A DNA stretch of 64,000 nt from Ruegeria sp. HKCCD8929. GTDB taxonomy: Bacteria > Pseudomonadota > Alphaproteobacteria > Rhodobacterales > Rhodobacteraceae. The DNA is taken from assembly GCF_013031405.1 (NCBI RefSeq), contig NZ_WPZY01000012.1:1-64000 (forward strand). Direction: 5' to 3'. The position numbers were made by a program, and so were the translations under genes. Positions 8,389-17,130 of this stretch are shown here, piece after piece. Every line of letters begins with the position of its first letter. Positions within the stretch are counted from its first letter, which is position 1. The notes under the pieces are model-generated. The model was not told the origin of the DNA and did not search any database. It worked only from the letters and a program-made list of their open reading frames with translations.

Positions 8389-9573
8389 ATGTCAGCCGGT
8401 TTCGAGGAATTCACACTTGCGGCGACACGTGGCTCAACCCGGGGTGCGCCTGAACGCCCCACGCTCGACCGGATATCGGTGTTGGGGGGGGAGGCGGATG
8501 CACGCCTTTTGGCAGCTCTTTGTCTTGCCGAAGGGGCTGAGGTCACTTTGTTTTCGGCTTACGGAGCCGAACTGTCGCTGTTGGCCCAATCCTCGGGTAT
8601 CTCGCTTCGGGGTGAGGGTCCGGTTGGGACCTATCAAGTTGATCGGGATGGGCCATCGGTGCGCACAACCGCTGAACTGGATGCAACGGTGCGCGATGCA
8701 CAGGTGATTTTTCTGACCGGTCCGCTTCACAAACAGCGCACCTATGCCATGGTTCTGGCGGACCATCTCAGCGATGGTCAGATCTTGGTGCTTGCGCCGG
8801 GACGCTCCATGGGGGCGGTTGAAACTGCCTGGCTCTTGCGGATCGGAGGCTGCACGGCAGACATCACGCTGGTCGAGGTTCAGGGGCTGCCCTATTGGTT
8901 CCGTTCCGAGGGCGCAGCTTTAACGCTTTCGCAGGCGGCTCCGATGGCTGCGGCCACATTGCCACGCGGCCGTGACGAGGTTCTCGATGCCTTGTCTATG
9001 TACCTCCCGAACGTACAGGCAGTTGAATCCGTTTTGGCGTCTGGTTTCAACGATATTTCGGCCGCCGTAGAGATACCGGCACTGATCCTCAGCGGTACCG
9101 CAATGGGCACAGGTGGCCCAGATATTCCGATGGGTGGGGTTCCGTTAGAGGCCAACCAGACCTTTGCGTCTCTGATCGGACCTGACCAGAAAGAGGTGAT
9201 CCATGGCCTGGTCGATGAGCGGCGACGCATTGCTGCTGCCTTCGGGGTTCGCAACTTGCCGGCGACGGAACAATGGATATCGACCTTTGCCGGTGCCGAA
9301 CGCGGCTCGGGCGCGCGTCCGATCCCGGATCAGCAGACCTCACGTGGTTTGATGCGGGACGGGGTGCAGGGCTCGCTTGCGCCTCTGGTATCTGCGGGTG
9401 AGCTTGCGGGGATCCCAAGCCCGCTGACGAACAGCCTGATCGCGATGTCTGACCGAATTTTGGGCGCTGACGTGGCTGCGGCTGGTCGGCGTCTGGAATC
9501 CATAGGGGTTTCAGCGGACGACGTTGATCAAGCGCGCCGTATCTTTGACACCATCGTCACCGGAGCTTCGTGA
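8389..9573 (+). CDS. Octopine/nopaline dehydrogenase-like NAD(P) oxidoreductase
   Basis: The protein has 394 residues. The layout fits opine dehydrogenases: an N-terminal Rossmann domain (RISVLGGEADARLLAALCLA, then VIFLTGPLHKQ and LVLAPGRSMGAVE) and a C-terminal helical substrate domain with IPSPLTNSLIAM. Opine dehydrogenases form or split secondary amines between an amino acid and a keto acid, which suits a pathway through N-substituted amino acids. The usual GxGxxG dinucleotide loop is degenerate here (GGEADA), so cofactor use is uncertain. It sits between shell genes, and the AGGAG site 15 bp upstream supports the start. It may be encapsulated. Confidence 0.7.
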   Translation: MSAGFEEFTLAATRGSTRGAPERPTLDRISVLGGEADARLLAALCLAEGAEVTLFSAYGAELSLLAQSSGISLRGEGPVGTYQVDRDGPSVRTTAELDATVRDAQVIFLTGPLHKQRTYAMVLADHLSDGQILVLAPGRSMGAVETAWLLRIGGCTADITLVEVQGLPYWFRSEGAALTLSQAAPMAAATLPRGRDEVLDALSMYLPNVQAVESVLASGFNDISAAVEIPALILSGTAMGTGGPDIPMGGVPLEANQTFASLIGPDQKEVIHGLVDERRRIAAAFGVRNLPATEQWISTFAGAERGSGARPIPDQQTSRGLMRDGVQGSLAPLVSAGELAGIPSPLTNSLIAMSDRILGADVAAAGRRLESIGVSADDVDQARRIFDTIVTGAS

Positions 9574-10952
9574 TGGACGCAGATCTGAAATCGATCGCCG
9601 CCGCAAGGCGCGCCGCAGACAGCGCTTTCGAAGCCTATCGCACTTTTCTGGGTACTGACCCGGTACAGGTGAACGCGATTGTCGACGCCATGGCGCGCGC
9701 TATTGAGCCGGAAGCCGAGCGGTTGGGGCAAATGGCAGTTGAGGAAACCGGCTATGGAAATGTGCCGGACAAAAGGGTCAAGAACCTGTTCAATGCGCTT
9801 TCGGTCGCCGACTACCTAAGAGACGTGACAACGCTGGGCATGCTCTGGCGAGATGACGCGACAAAGATCGCAGCCTTCGGGGAACCCATGGGTGTTGTGG
9901 CGGCCCTGATCCCGGTGACAAACCCGACGTCGACCATCATCTACAAAGTGCTTTCAGCGGTGAAAGCTGGCAATGCCATTGTGTGCGCACCGCACCCGCG
10001 CGGCGTGGTGTGCGGGATCGAAACCGTGCGCGTCATGGCACGTGTAGCCGAGCAGATGGGCGCCCCGAAGGGCCTCATCCAGTGTCTGGATTCAGTAACG
10101 ATTCACGGAACGGCCGAGTTGATGAGGCATCGCCGTACTTCGGTTGTGATGGCAACCGGTGGCCCGGCAATGGTCAAAGCGGCTTATTCCAGCGGCAAAC
10201 CCACGCTTGCGGTCGGTGCAGGCAACGTGCCCTGCTACGTGCATAAGTCGAAAGCGCGCGATCTGGCCGAAGTGGCTGAGATGATCGTGACGTCGAAAAG
10301 CTTTGATTACGGAACGGCTTGCGTCAGTGAGCAAGCTGTCGTTGCTGACCCAGAAATCGCACGTGATCTGCGCCACGAGCTCAAGCTGAAAGGTGCCTAT
10401 TTCTGTACGTCTGCCGAAGCGGATCGTTTGGCAGGGGTCATCTTCAAAGGCGTACAAGCCATGGACCCGGATAGAGTCGGGCAAAGCCCGCAGGCGCTGG
10501 CGGATGCGGCAGGTTTTTCTATCCCGCCACGCACCCGGTGCCTTGTCTCGGAAGAGACAGAAGTAGGCTGGCAACGCCCGCTGTCCGCCGAAAAGTTGAA
10601 CCCCGTTCTGGCGTTTTACGCGGCGAAATCCACCGACCATGGGATCAAGCTGGCGCAATCCATCGCCAAGTTCGAAGGGTGGGGCCATTCCTCGGTCATC
10701 CATTCGGACGACCCCGAGGTCGTGGCCCGGTTTGCTACCGTGCCGACGGGTCGGGTTCTGGTGAATACGCCGGGCATCATGGGCGGCATGGGATATTCGA
10801 CCGATCTTGAACCATCCTTCATGCTGGGCACTGGCACGTGGTCGGGTTCGATCACATCGGACAACGTAACGGCCTTGCATCTCATCAACATCAAACGGGT
10901 TGCTTATGAAAGCAGACCCTGGCGCGACATTTATGAGGAGTATGGCGCATGA
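9573..10952 (+). CDS. CoA-acylating aldehyde dehydrogenase, predicted microcompartment core enzyme
   Basis: The protein has 459 residues. The ATG at 9573 overlaps the previous stop; a GTG one codon earlier is possible. The catalytic cysteine is Cys250 in YGTACVSEQ, and GAGNVPCYV and EGWGHSSVIHS are typical of EutE/PduP/AdhE-type acylating enzymes that convert aldehydes to acyl-CoA. Such an enzyme is the constant partner of catabolic microcompartments, where the shell confines the aldehyde. The first 25 residues form a probable amphipathic helix (LKSIAAARRAADSAFEAYR) that could target it to the lumen. The aldehyde it uses cannot be read from sequence. Confidence 0.9.
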   Translation: MDADLKSIAAARRAADSAFEAYRTFLGTDPVQVNAIVDAMARAIEPEAERLGQMAVEETGYGNVPDKRVKNLFNALSVADYLRDVTTLGMLWRDDATKIAAFGEPMGVVAALIPVTNPTSTIIYKVLSAVKAGNAIVCAPHPRGVVCGIETVRVMARVAEQMGAPKGLIQCLDSVTIHGTAELMRHRRTSVVMATGGPAMVKAAYSSGKPTLAVGAGNVPCYVHKSKARDLAEVAEMIVTSKSFDYGTACVSEQAVVADPEIARDLRHELKLKGAYFCTSAEADRLAGVIFKGVQAMDPDRVGQSPQALADAAGFSIPPRTRCLVSEETEVGWQRPLSAEKLNPVLAFYAAKSTDHGIKLAQSIAKFEGWGHSSVIHSDDPEVVARFATVPTGRVLVNTPGIMGGMGYSTDLEPSFMLGTGTWSGSITSDNVTALHLINIKRVAYESRPWRDIYEEYGA

Positions 10953-11572
10953 GCGAGATTACCATCCGGGCGCTGATGCAGATCGACAATCTGCAACCCA
11001 AATTCGCGGCCTATAACGGTGCGACGGTCCAAGGGTCGGTTCCTTTGTCTGGGGATACGGTGCTGATTGGGGAATTCGCGCCGGGCAACGGGGTATTTTC
11101 GCTGATTGACCGGGCCCTCAAGGCGTCTTCGGTTGAGGCGACCACACAGCTGGTCGAACGCGAGTTCGGATTTTTCATCTTGCGCTCTCCATCAAGTGCC
11201 GAGGTATCCGCTGCACGGGATGCGATGCTGGCAGAACTGGGTGCTTCGATGTCTGACCGGTTGAAACCGGCGATAAGTTCGACGCAAATCATCACCAGCG
11301 TCGAACCCTATCAGGCGCAATTGCTGAACAAATGGCGCAAGGGGGCGCTGATCGTTCCGGGGCAGACGCTGGGGATCGTGGAATGTGCCCCGGCCGCTTA
11401 CATCTCGATTGCCGCGAATGAGGCAGAGAAGGCGGCAGAAATCGACATCGTCGAAGTGCGCGCGGTAGGGCGGTTTGGCCGCTTGTTCATTTCAGGATCG
11501 GAAAACTCGGTCAGAACTGCTGTCGAGGCCGCGACCCGCGCCATCGAGGTTATAGACGGGCAAGCCAACTGA
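10949..11572 (+). CDS. Microcompartment trimer shell protein with tandem BMC domains (BMC-T)
   Basis: The protein has 207 residues, twice a BMC domain. The first domain runs to about residue 100 and the second covers about 110-205, where [26 protein letters not shown] is the clearest BMC signature. Trimers of tandem proteins form pseudohexamers, often with larger gated pores for cofactors. The ATGA overlap couples it to the aldehyde dehydrogenase, and its stop overlaps the next start. Confidence 0.9.
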   Translation: MSEITIRALMQIDNLQPKFAAYNGATVQGSVPLSGDTVLIGEFAPGNGVFSLIDRALKASSVEATTQLVEREFGFFILRSPSSAEVSAARDAMLAELGASMSDRLKPAISSTQIITSVEPYQAQLLNKWRKGALIVPGQTLGIVECAPAAYISIAANEAEKAAEIDIVEVRAVGRFGRLFISGSENSVRTAVEAATRAIEVIDGQAN

Positions 11573-12751
11573 TGGCAGCGCCGCGTGTCATAGGTTCGGA
11601 GGCGGTCGAAGACGCCCGCCGGCGCGGCAGGATCGTGTTCGAAGTCCTGCCCGACGATATCGTGACAGCCCTGGCTCGTGAAACGGCCGAACGTGTTGGC
11701 ATTAAACTTGTCGACGGCCCGTTGGAAAAACCACAGCCACCACGCTCCGATGCAGCGGTTTCGATGCAGCGAGTGCTGTATCGTCGCTCGCCCAAATGGG
11801 TTGCACCTGTACGGGCGAAACGCAAAGCCCGCAGATTGGGTAAGCTTGCATTGATCGGGGCTGGAGGCGTCGGGGGCAATGTGGCGCATCTGGCGGCCAT
11901 GCAGGATATCGCCGATGAGATTACCCTGATCGATATTGCACCCGGAATGGCCGCAGCAACGGCGTTGGATCTGAACCACACGTCAGGCATTACCGGAGCG
12001 CGAGCGCGATGTGTTGGCGGCGAGTCGCTGGATCTTGTGGCAGGGGCCGAGGTGGTGGTGGTGACCGCTGGACGCGCCCGACGTCCGGGCATGAGCCGCG
12101 CGGATTTGATCGACGTGAACGCACGCGTGATCCGTCAGGCCGCCGAGGCCATCCGCTCTGCCGCGCCAGATGCCGTCGTCATCGTCGTGACCAATCCGCT
12201 TGATGAAATGACCGTCGAAATGCTGCGCGCCTCCGGGTTCCCGCGCGAACGGGTGCTGGGCATGGCCGGTACGCTTGACAGCAGCCGCTTTCGCAACGCA
12301 CTGGCCATGGCGGCCGGAGTTGTCCCCGCCGATGTCGAGGCCTTTACGCTTGGCAGTCATGGCGACGAGATGGCACCGATCCCCAGCCGTGCCAGAATTA
12401 AGGGCAGGGCATTGGATGTGTTTCTGTCATCCGATCAGATCGAGGCTTGCGTTCAGGACGCGGTGACAGGGGGGGCAGGTTGTTGCCCTCAAGAAATCAG
12501 GCTCTGCGACCATCGCACCGGCGCATGCGTCGATCGAGTTGATCGACCATATCCGGGGTGCACGCACGGGCTCGGTTCCGGTCTCGGTCATGTTGCAGGG
12601 GGAATATGGCATCGATGGCGTGGTTCTTGGCGTTCCCGCCCATCTCGGGTCCTCTGGGTTGGTTGAAGTCGAGGAATTGCAGCTGACCGATCAAGAGCAA
12701 GCCGCCTTGCAGAATGCGGCTGATGCCCTCCGTTCGAGGTTGGGCCTGTGA
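11572..12751 (+). pseudogene. Malate/lactate dehydrogenase-like protein with N-terminal targeting extension, frameshifted
   Basis: Reading from 11572 gives a good malate dehydrogenase fold up to about 12467: [12 protein letters not shown] (NAD loop), [18 protein letters not shown] (mobile loop arginines), VTNPLDEM and the catalytic GSHGDEM. A run of seven G at about 12472 then throws the frame, and the true C-terminus ([20 protein letters not shown] to SRLGL) continues in another frame to 12751. Removing one G restores a 392-residue protein. The first 90 residues are extra to the family and contain [19 protein letters not shown], resembling lumen-targeting helices. The expected role is NADH reoxidation inside the compartment. 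The shift could be a sequencing error, a real mutation or phase variation. Confidence 0.8.
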
Positions 12752-13158
12752 CCATCCGCACCTGGAAGTCAGGGGGGCGGTTCGAAGAAGTCGCGTCTTA
12801 CTCCCGCGCAAAGCGCATCGGTCCCTTCGTTTGGGTTGCTGGGACCACAGCGATCGAACCCAGTGGGCGTATTCATGCGCCAGGAGATGTGGGCGCCCAG
12901 ACAAAATACATTCTGTCCCGTATAGAAGAGGCGCTTAAGGCCGTCGGTGCCGAGATGCGCCATGTAGGCCGGGTCCGCGCCTATCTGACCGATCTGTCGC
13001 GCGCGGGTGAATTCGCACGCGTTCACGGAGAGGTATTCAAGGATATCGATCCAGTTCTGACAGCCGTTCAAGCGGGGCTTACGCAACCCGGTTTGATGGT
13101 GGAAATCGATGTGGATGCGATAATTCACGACGAAAACGGCGAAATCAGCGGAATCTGA
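12748..13158 (+). CDS. RidA (YjgF/YER057c/UK114) family enamine/imine deaminase
   Basis: The protein has 136 residues with a GTG start that overlaps the end of the dehydrogenase-like gene. YSRAKRIGPFVWVAGTTAIEPSG and the late QPGLMVEIDVDAII are family signatures; Arg in HVGRVRAYLTD is the expected substrate-anchoring arginine. RidA proteins hydrolyse reactive imines or enamines released by amine-metabolising enzymes. Its presence at the end of the shell gene cluster supports an imine intermediate in the pathway. Confidence 0.87.
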   Translation: MTIRTWKSGGRFEEVASYSRAKRIGPFVWVAGTTAIEPSGRIHAPGDVGAQTKYILSRIEEALKAVGAEMRHVGRVRAYLTDLSRAGEFARVHGEVFKDIDPVLTAVQAGLTQPGLMVEIDVDAIIHDENGEISGI

Positions 13159-13196
13159 ACATGAGTCACCAAGAAAGGATTTGATCGAACTATCGT

Positions 13197-13222
13197 CTTG
13201 TGTACTGTATACAGAATACAAG
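13197..13222. promoter_or_regulatory. GntR operator site 4, before the ABC importer
   Basis: This is the longest of the palindromes: a 26-bp dyad centred at 13209/13210 with 11 of 13 pairs matching, outer arms CTTGT and ACAAG and core CTGTATACAG. It lies 33 bp upstream of the binding-protein gene and puts the importer in the regulon. Confidence 0.8.
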
Positions 13223-13254
13223 AAGGGCATAATAAGACACAGGGAGCTAATGTG

Positions 13255-14535
13255 ATGATCAAGACAGCGCTACTCAGCGGAACATGTATCGCGCTCATGG
13301 CCTCGGCGGCCGCAGCGGAAATCAAGGTTGGATTTATCGGATCTCTTTCTTCGGATACCGGACTATCGACGCTGCGCGGTGCCGAAATTGCAATTGAAGA
13401 GTTGAATGCGAATGGCGGCGTGATGGGGGAGCAGATCACTCTGGTGTCGGCCGACACGGGACAGGACCCGACCGAAGGTGTGCGGGCCTATGAATATCTG
13501 GCGGAAACCGAAGAAGTGGATTTCATCATTTCGGGCACTATCGATGATGTATCGCTTGGCTGGCTGCCGCGGATGCAGGAATACAGGATTCCGACGCTGG
13601 ATACCTGGACATCCTATATCGGCATCATCGACATGGTGGTCGAAGACCCCGAAAGCATGGCGCCGTACTTCATGAACATCGCTTCTGACGAGGCGCTGGC
13701 CACACTTTACATCAACTTTGGCGCGGACGTGCTGAAAGAGAAGATGGGATGGGAATCCGTCGTTATTTTGGCCGAGGATACAGCGTTTGGCGAAGCGATC
13801 ACAGGTTTGGTGACCGAGGCGCTGGCACTCGTTGCCGGGATCGAGGTCAAGGATATCATCACCTATGACGTTGCCACCGTTGACTTTGCACCGATCTTCA
13901 GCAGGGCGCAAGACACTGGGGCCGACTTCATCTATCAGGTCTCATCCGTGAATTCACAGGTGGTCTCGTCGCAATATGTGAAACTGCAGGTGCCCATGGC
14001 GATGACAGGCGTTAACGTAGCCGCATTGGGCATGGAATATTGGGAAGACACTGGCGGAGCCGGTGGCGGCATCTCGACCTTGTCACCGATCCCGTCTGTG
14101 GGGTTCAAGCTGGACCCGGCCAGTCAGGCCTTTGTTGATACCTATCAGGCCAAATATGACAGCCGCCCGCTGCTGCCACATTTCAATGGGTTCAACGCCT
14201 ATCACGGTCTGAAACAGGCCATGGCTGCCTCGGAAGAGGCGGGTGGCTTCGACAATGTCGAAGGCTGGGCCGATGCGATGAAGAAACAGGACCTGGTTCT
14301 TGAGATGGATGGTCAGCTTTGGCTGCGCTATGCCTTCTGGGGCGACGATGAGGTCGAGCCTGTGACAGGCCGCACCTATCCTCACAACATTCGCTTTGAT
14401 CTGTCCGAGCCGTTTGATGATGCGGCCCCGTCAATGGTCGTTGTTCAGTGGTATGAAGACGGCACCGCCGCCGTAGTGTACCCCGAGAAATACGCGACCG
14501 GCGAGTTCACGCTGCCCAGCTGGGTCAAGCAGTAA
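13255..14535 (+). CDS. Periplasmic substrate-binding protein of a branched-chain-type (HAAT) ABC importer
   Basis: The protein has 426 residues. The start at 13255 follows an AGGGAG site and yields a clear Sec signal peptide (MIKTALLSGTCIALMASAAAA, cleavage before EIKVGFIG). The mature part is a type-I periplasmic binding fold of the LivJ/amide-binding family. The operator immediately upstream and the permease/ATPase genes downstream indicate it brings in the substrate of the microcompartment pathway. The ligand cannot be assigned from sequence; an amine, amide or amino-acid-like compound is most likely from context. Confidence 0.88.
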   Translation: MIKTALLSGTCIALMASAAAAEIKVGFIGSLSSDTGLSTLRGAEIAIEELNANGGVMGEQITLVSADTGQDPTEGVRAYEYLAETEEVDFIISGTIDDVSLGWLPRMQEYRIPTLDTWTSYIGIIDMVVEDPESMAPYFMNIASDEALATLYINFGADVLKEKMGWESVVILAEDTAFGEAITGLVTEALALVAGIEVKDIITYDVATVDFAPIFSRAQDTGADFIYQVSSVNSQVVSSQYVKLQVPMAMTGVNVAALGMEYWEDTGGAGGGISTLSPIPSVGFKLDPASQAFVDTYQAKYDSRPLLPHFNGFNAYHGLKQAMAASEEAGGFDNVEGWADAMKKQDLVLEMDGQLWLRYAFWGDDEVEPVTGRTYPHNIRFDLSEPFDDAAPSMVVVQWYEDGTAAVVYPEKYATGEFTLPSWVKQ

Positions 14536-14560
14536 TCCTGACCCAGCCATAGCTTGAAAC

Positions 14561-14582
14561 GGGTGCGCGCCAGCGCGCACCC
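14561..14582 (+). terminator. Strong hairpin between binding-protein and permease genes (attenuator or mRNA stabiliser)
   Basis: Ten-base arms GGGTGCGCGC and GCGCGCACCC enclose a two-base loop. There is no T-run, so full termination is unlikely. Hairpins at this place commonly protect the abundant binding-protein message or reduce read-through to the membrane genes. Confidence 0.6.
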
Positions 14583-14600
14583 GCAGCCAAGGATCTACAC

Positions 14601-15452
14601 ATGTTGCAGATACTGATTCAGGGGCTTTTGCTCAGCGGTCTCTACGCGCTTATTGCAATGGGGTTTACGCTGATCTTCAGCATCGGTCGCGTTCTGAATC
14701 TCGCCTATGGCGCCTATCTGATGGTCGGCGGCTATATTTACTTCTGGATCTCGCAATCGCTTGGAATGCCCAAACTTATGGGGGTTGCCGTTGCCGCTGT
14801 ACTGGGTGTTTTGATGGGAGTTCTGAAGTACCGCCTGATTGTCAAAACGCTCAAAGGGGATCACGTGGCTGTCGAGATTTCGACGCTGATCCTTGCGGTC
14901 GTCATTCAGGCCGGGATCGTTCTGGTCTTTGGCGAAAGCAGCAAAATCCTTTTGCCGATTGTTCCCGGAGTGATCAATGTGGCCGGGGCCTCAGTCACGT
15001 ATAACATCCTGATTGCAACCCTTATTAGCTGGGCCATTCTGCTTGGGCTCTATGCCTTTGTACGGCTGACACATACCGGACGGGCGATGCAGGCGGTGTC
15101 GATGGATGCCAAAGGCGCGGCGATTTCAGGGATCGACCCTGATCGCATCAATCTGATCACGTGGGGTATCTCCGGCGCGCTGGGAGCACTCGGTGGTGTT
15201 TTCTTCGCCAGCTATACCCAATTGTCGCCGTCGATGTGGGTGGCACCACTGATCATCTCGGTGGCCGTTGTCATCGTGGGCGGGATCGGCTCCATCCTCG
15301 GCACACTGGTAGTGGCCCATATTGTCGGGTTTCTTGAAGTCATCGTTGTGGCGACGCTCGCACCGGAACTGCGAGGTGTATTCACGATGCTGTTGATCAT
15401 CGGCGTGCTGGTGACGCGACCGCAGGGCCTGTTTGGCCGCGAGGAGCTATAA
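14601..15452 (+). CDS. LivH-type ABC permease
   Basis: The protein has 283 residues and about eight membrane segments. It opens with LIQGLLLSGLYALIAMGFTLIFSIGRVLNLAYGAY, which is diagnostic of LivH permeases, and carries the loop AISGIDPDRINLITWGISGALGALGG. It forms the inner-membrane channel with the LivM-type protein encoded 2 bp downstream. Confidence 0.92.
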   Translation: MLQILIQGLLLSGLYALIAMGFTLIFSIGRVLNLAYGAYLMVGGYIYFWISQSLGMPKLMGVAVAAVLGVLMGVLKYRLIVKTLKGDHVAVEISTLILAVVIQAGIVLVFGESSKILLPIVPGVINVAGASVTYNILIATLISWAILLGLYAFVRLTHTGRAMQAVSMDAKGAAISGIDPDRINLITWGISGALGALGGVFFASYTQLSPSMWVAPLIISVAVVIVGGIGSILGTLVVAHIVGFLEVIVVATLAPELRGVFTMLLIIGVLVTRPQGLFGREEL

Positions 15453-15454
15453 CG

Positions 15455-16402
15455 ATGGGGCTACGTTGGTTTCACTTTGCTCTCTGGGGTGGATTGATCG
15501 CCGGAATGTTCCTGTTGCCGCAATTCGTCTCAAACGGGACGTTGCGCACGATGATCTTTGCTAACTATCTGGCGATCTTTGCCATCAGTTGGGACGTGCT
15601 GTCTGGAAGAACAGGATATGTCAGCTTTGGCCACCCTTTCCTGATTGGCATCGGGGCCTACACCACCGCGATCCTGACCAAGCGGTTTGACGTCGCTGTC
15701 GAAATCTCGATCCCGATCGCAGTTCTTGTCACCATGATTGCCAGCCTGCTCGTGTTGCTGCCGGCCCTGCGTATTCGGGGCAGCTATTTCGCTTTGGTCA
15801 CGCTGGCCTTCATGGAGTTGCTGTATCAATTGGTTCAGGTCATTCGTCCAGATCTGACTGGCGGAACGCGCGGTATGTCCGGCATTCAAACGCTGACACG
15901 CGGCGCGGCGAACGGTTACTACCTGTCCACCGCGCTTATGTTGACGATTGCCGTCAGCATGTGGCTGCTAATGAAAACGCGGCTTGGAACTGCCTTGTCT
16001 GCGATTGGCATGAACGAGGAAAGTGTCCGCGGCTCGGGTCTCAGCACCACGCGCCTCAAAGCCTTTGCCTTCTTGACAAGCGCAATGATCGCGGGTCTGG
16101 GTGGCGCGTTCTACGTCCACTATTTGGGATCACTCGCGCCGCGTGCGCTGTTTGATATCAACTTCCTGTTCACGATCATCGTTGCAGCGCTCTTAGGTGG
16201 AACCTCAACCATCATCGGCCCAATGATCGGCGCCTTTTTCATGACTTTCCTGTTGGAGTACTTGCGGCCGGTTCTTCCCGGCGCTGAACGTTACTTTGTT
16301 TACGGTGCCATTGCGCTGCTCCTCTACATGTATCAACCGAAAGGCCTGGTAGAGCTGGTCCAGCGTGGTTTCAAAGGTCTGGGCAAGGGGCGGACGGCAT
16401 GA
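15455..16402 (+). CDS. LivM-type ABC permease
   Basis: The protein has 315 residues and is polytopic. GRTGYVSFGHPFLIGIGAYTTAIL and the RGSYFALVTLAFMELLYQLV segment are typical of LivM, as is the late GLGGAFYVHYLGSLAPR. It follows the LivH-type gene by 2 bp, and its end overlaps the LivG-type start by 4 bp. Confidence 0.92.
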   Translation: MGLRWFHFALWGGLIAGMFLLPQFVSNGTLRTMIFANYLAIFAISWDVLSGRTGYVSFGHPFLIGIGAYTTAILTKRFDVAVEISIPIAVLVTMIASLLVLLPALRIRGSYFALVTLAFMELLYQLVQVIRPDLTGGTRGMSGIQTLTRGAANGYYLSTALMLTIAVSMWLLMKTRLGTALSAIGMNEESVRGSGLSTTRLKAFAFLTSAMIAGLGGAFYVHYLGSLAPRALFDINFLFTIIVAALLGGTSTIIGPMIGAFFMTFLLEYLRPVLPGAERYFVYGAIALLLYMYQPKGLVELVQRGFKGLGKGRTA

Positions 16403-17130
16403 GCGTAGCGTTGCAGGTTTCAGGTCTGGTGAAGCGATTTGGCGGGTTGGTCGCGACGAATGATCTGTCGTTCTCGCTTAAAGAGGGCGAGTCATTGGGA
16501 TTGATCGGCCCAAATGGGGCAGGCAAGACAACCGTGTTCAGCCAGATCATGGGTGAGCTACGGCAGAACGGCGGCACGATTGAACTGTTCGGGCAGGAAA
16601 TCTCGACGCTGTTGACGCCTCAACGCATTCGCGCCGGGGTCAGTCGGACCTATCAGATCCCGCGTCCGTTTGGCGACATGAGCGTTGCCGAAAACATCCG
16701 GGTCGGTCTGATGCCCGACAATATCTGGAAAATGATTGTCTCCCCCCCCGATAAAGAACGTGAGCGGGAAATTGCACTCAGCGTCGGGTTTACAGAAGCG
16801 GATCTGGATCGCACGCCAACAGAATTGGCCATGGGTGATCTACGCAAGCTAGAAATGGCGCGCACAATGGCAACGGCACCCAGGGTGATGTTGCTGGATG
16901 AGGTGTTTGCAGGTCTCACCACAGGGGAGATCGCTCAGATCTCAGATCTCATTCAGTCGATGCGCAAGGATGGGATGACCTTCTTGATTGTCAGCCATGA
17001 CTTGCCCGCGCTTGAGCCTTTGATCGACCGCGCTATCGTCATTGAACGGGGCACCATGATCGCCGAGGGCTCATTTAGCGAGGTGATGAACGACAAAGCT
17101 GTTCAGGCCTCGTATCTGGGGGGCGCATAA
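16399..17130 (+). CDS. LivG-type ABC ATPase
   Basis: The protein has 243 residues. Walker A is GPNGAGKTT near residue 38 and Walker B is VMLLDEVFAGL. The signature motif is degenerate: LAMGDLRKLEMARTMA where LSxGQ is usual. It powers import together with the LivF-type ATPase encoded immediately downstream. Confidence 0.92.
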   Translation: MSVALQVSGLVKRFGGLVATNDLSFSLKEGESLGLIGPNGAGKTTVFSQIMGELRQNGGTIELFGQEISTLLTPQRIRAGVSRTYQIPRPFGDMSVAENIRVGLMPDNIWKMIVSPPDKEREREIALSVGFTEADLDRTPTELAMGDLRKLEMARTMATAPRVMLLDEVFAGLTTGEIAQISDLIQSMRKDGMTFLIVSHDLPALEPLIDRAIVIERGTMIAEGSFSEVMNDKAVQASYLGGA

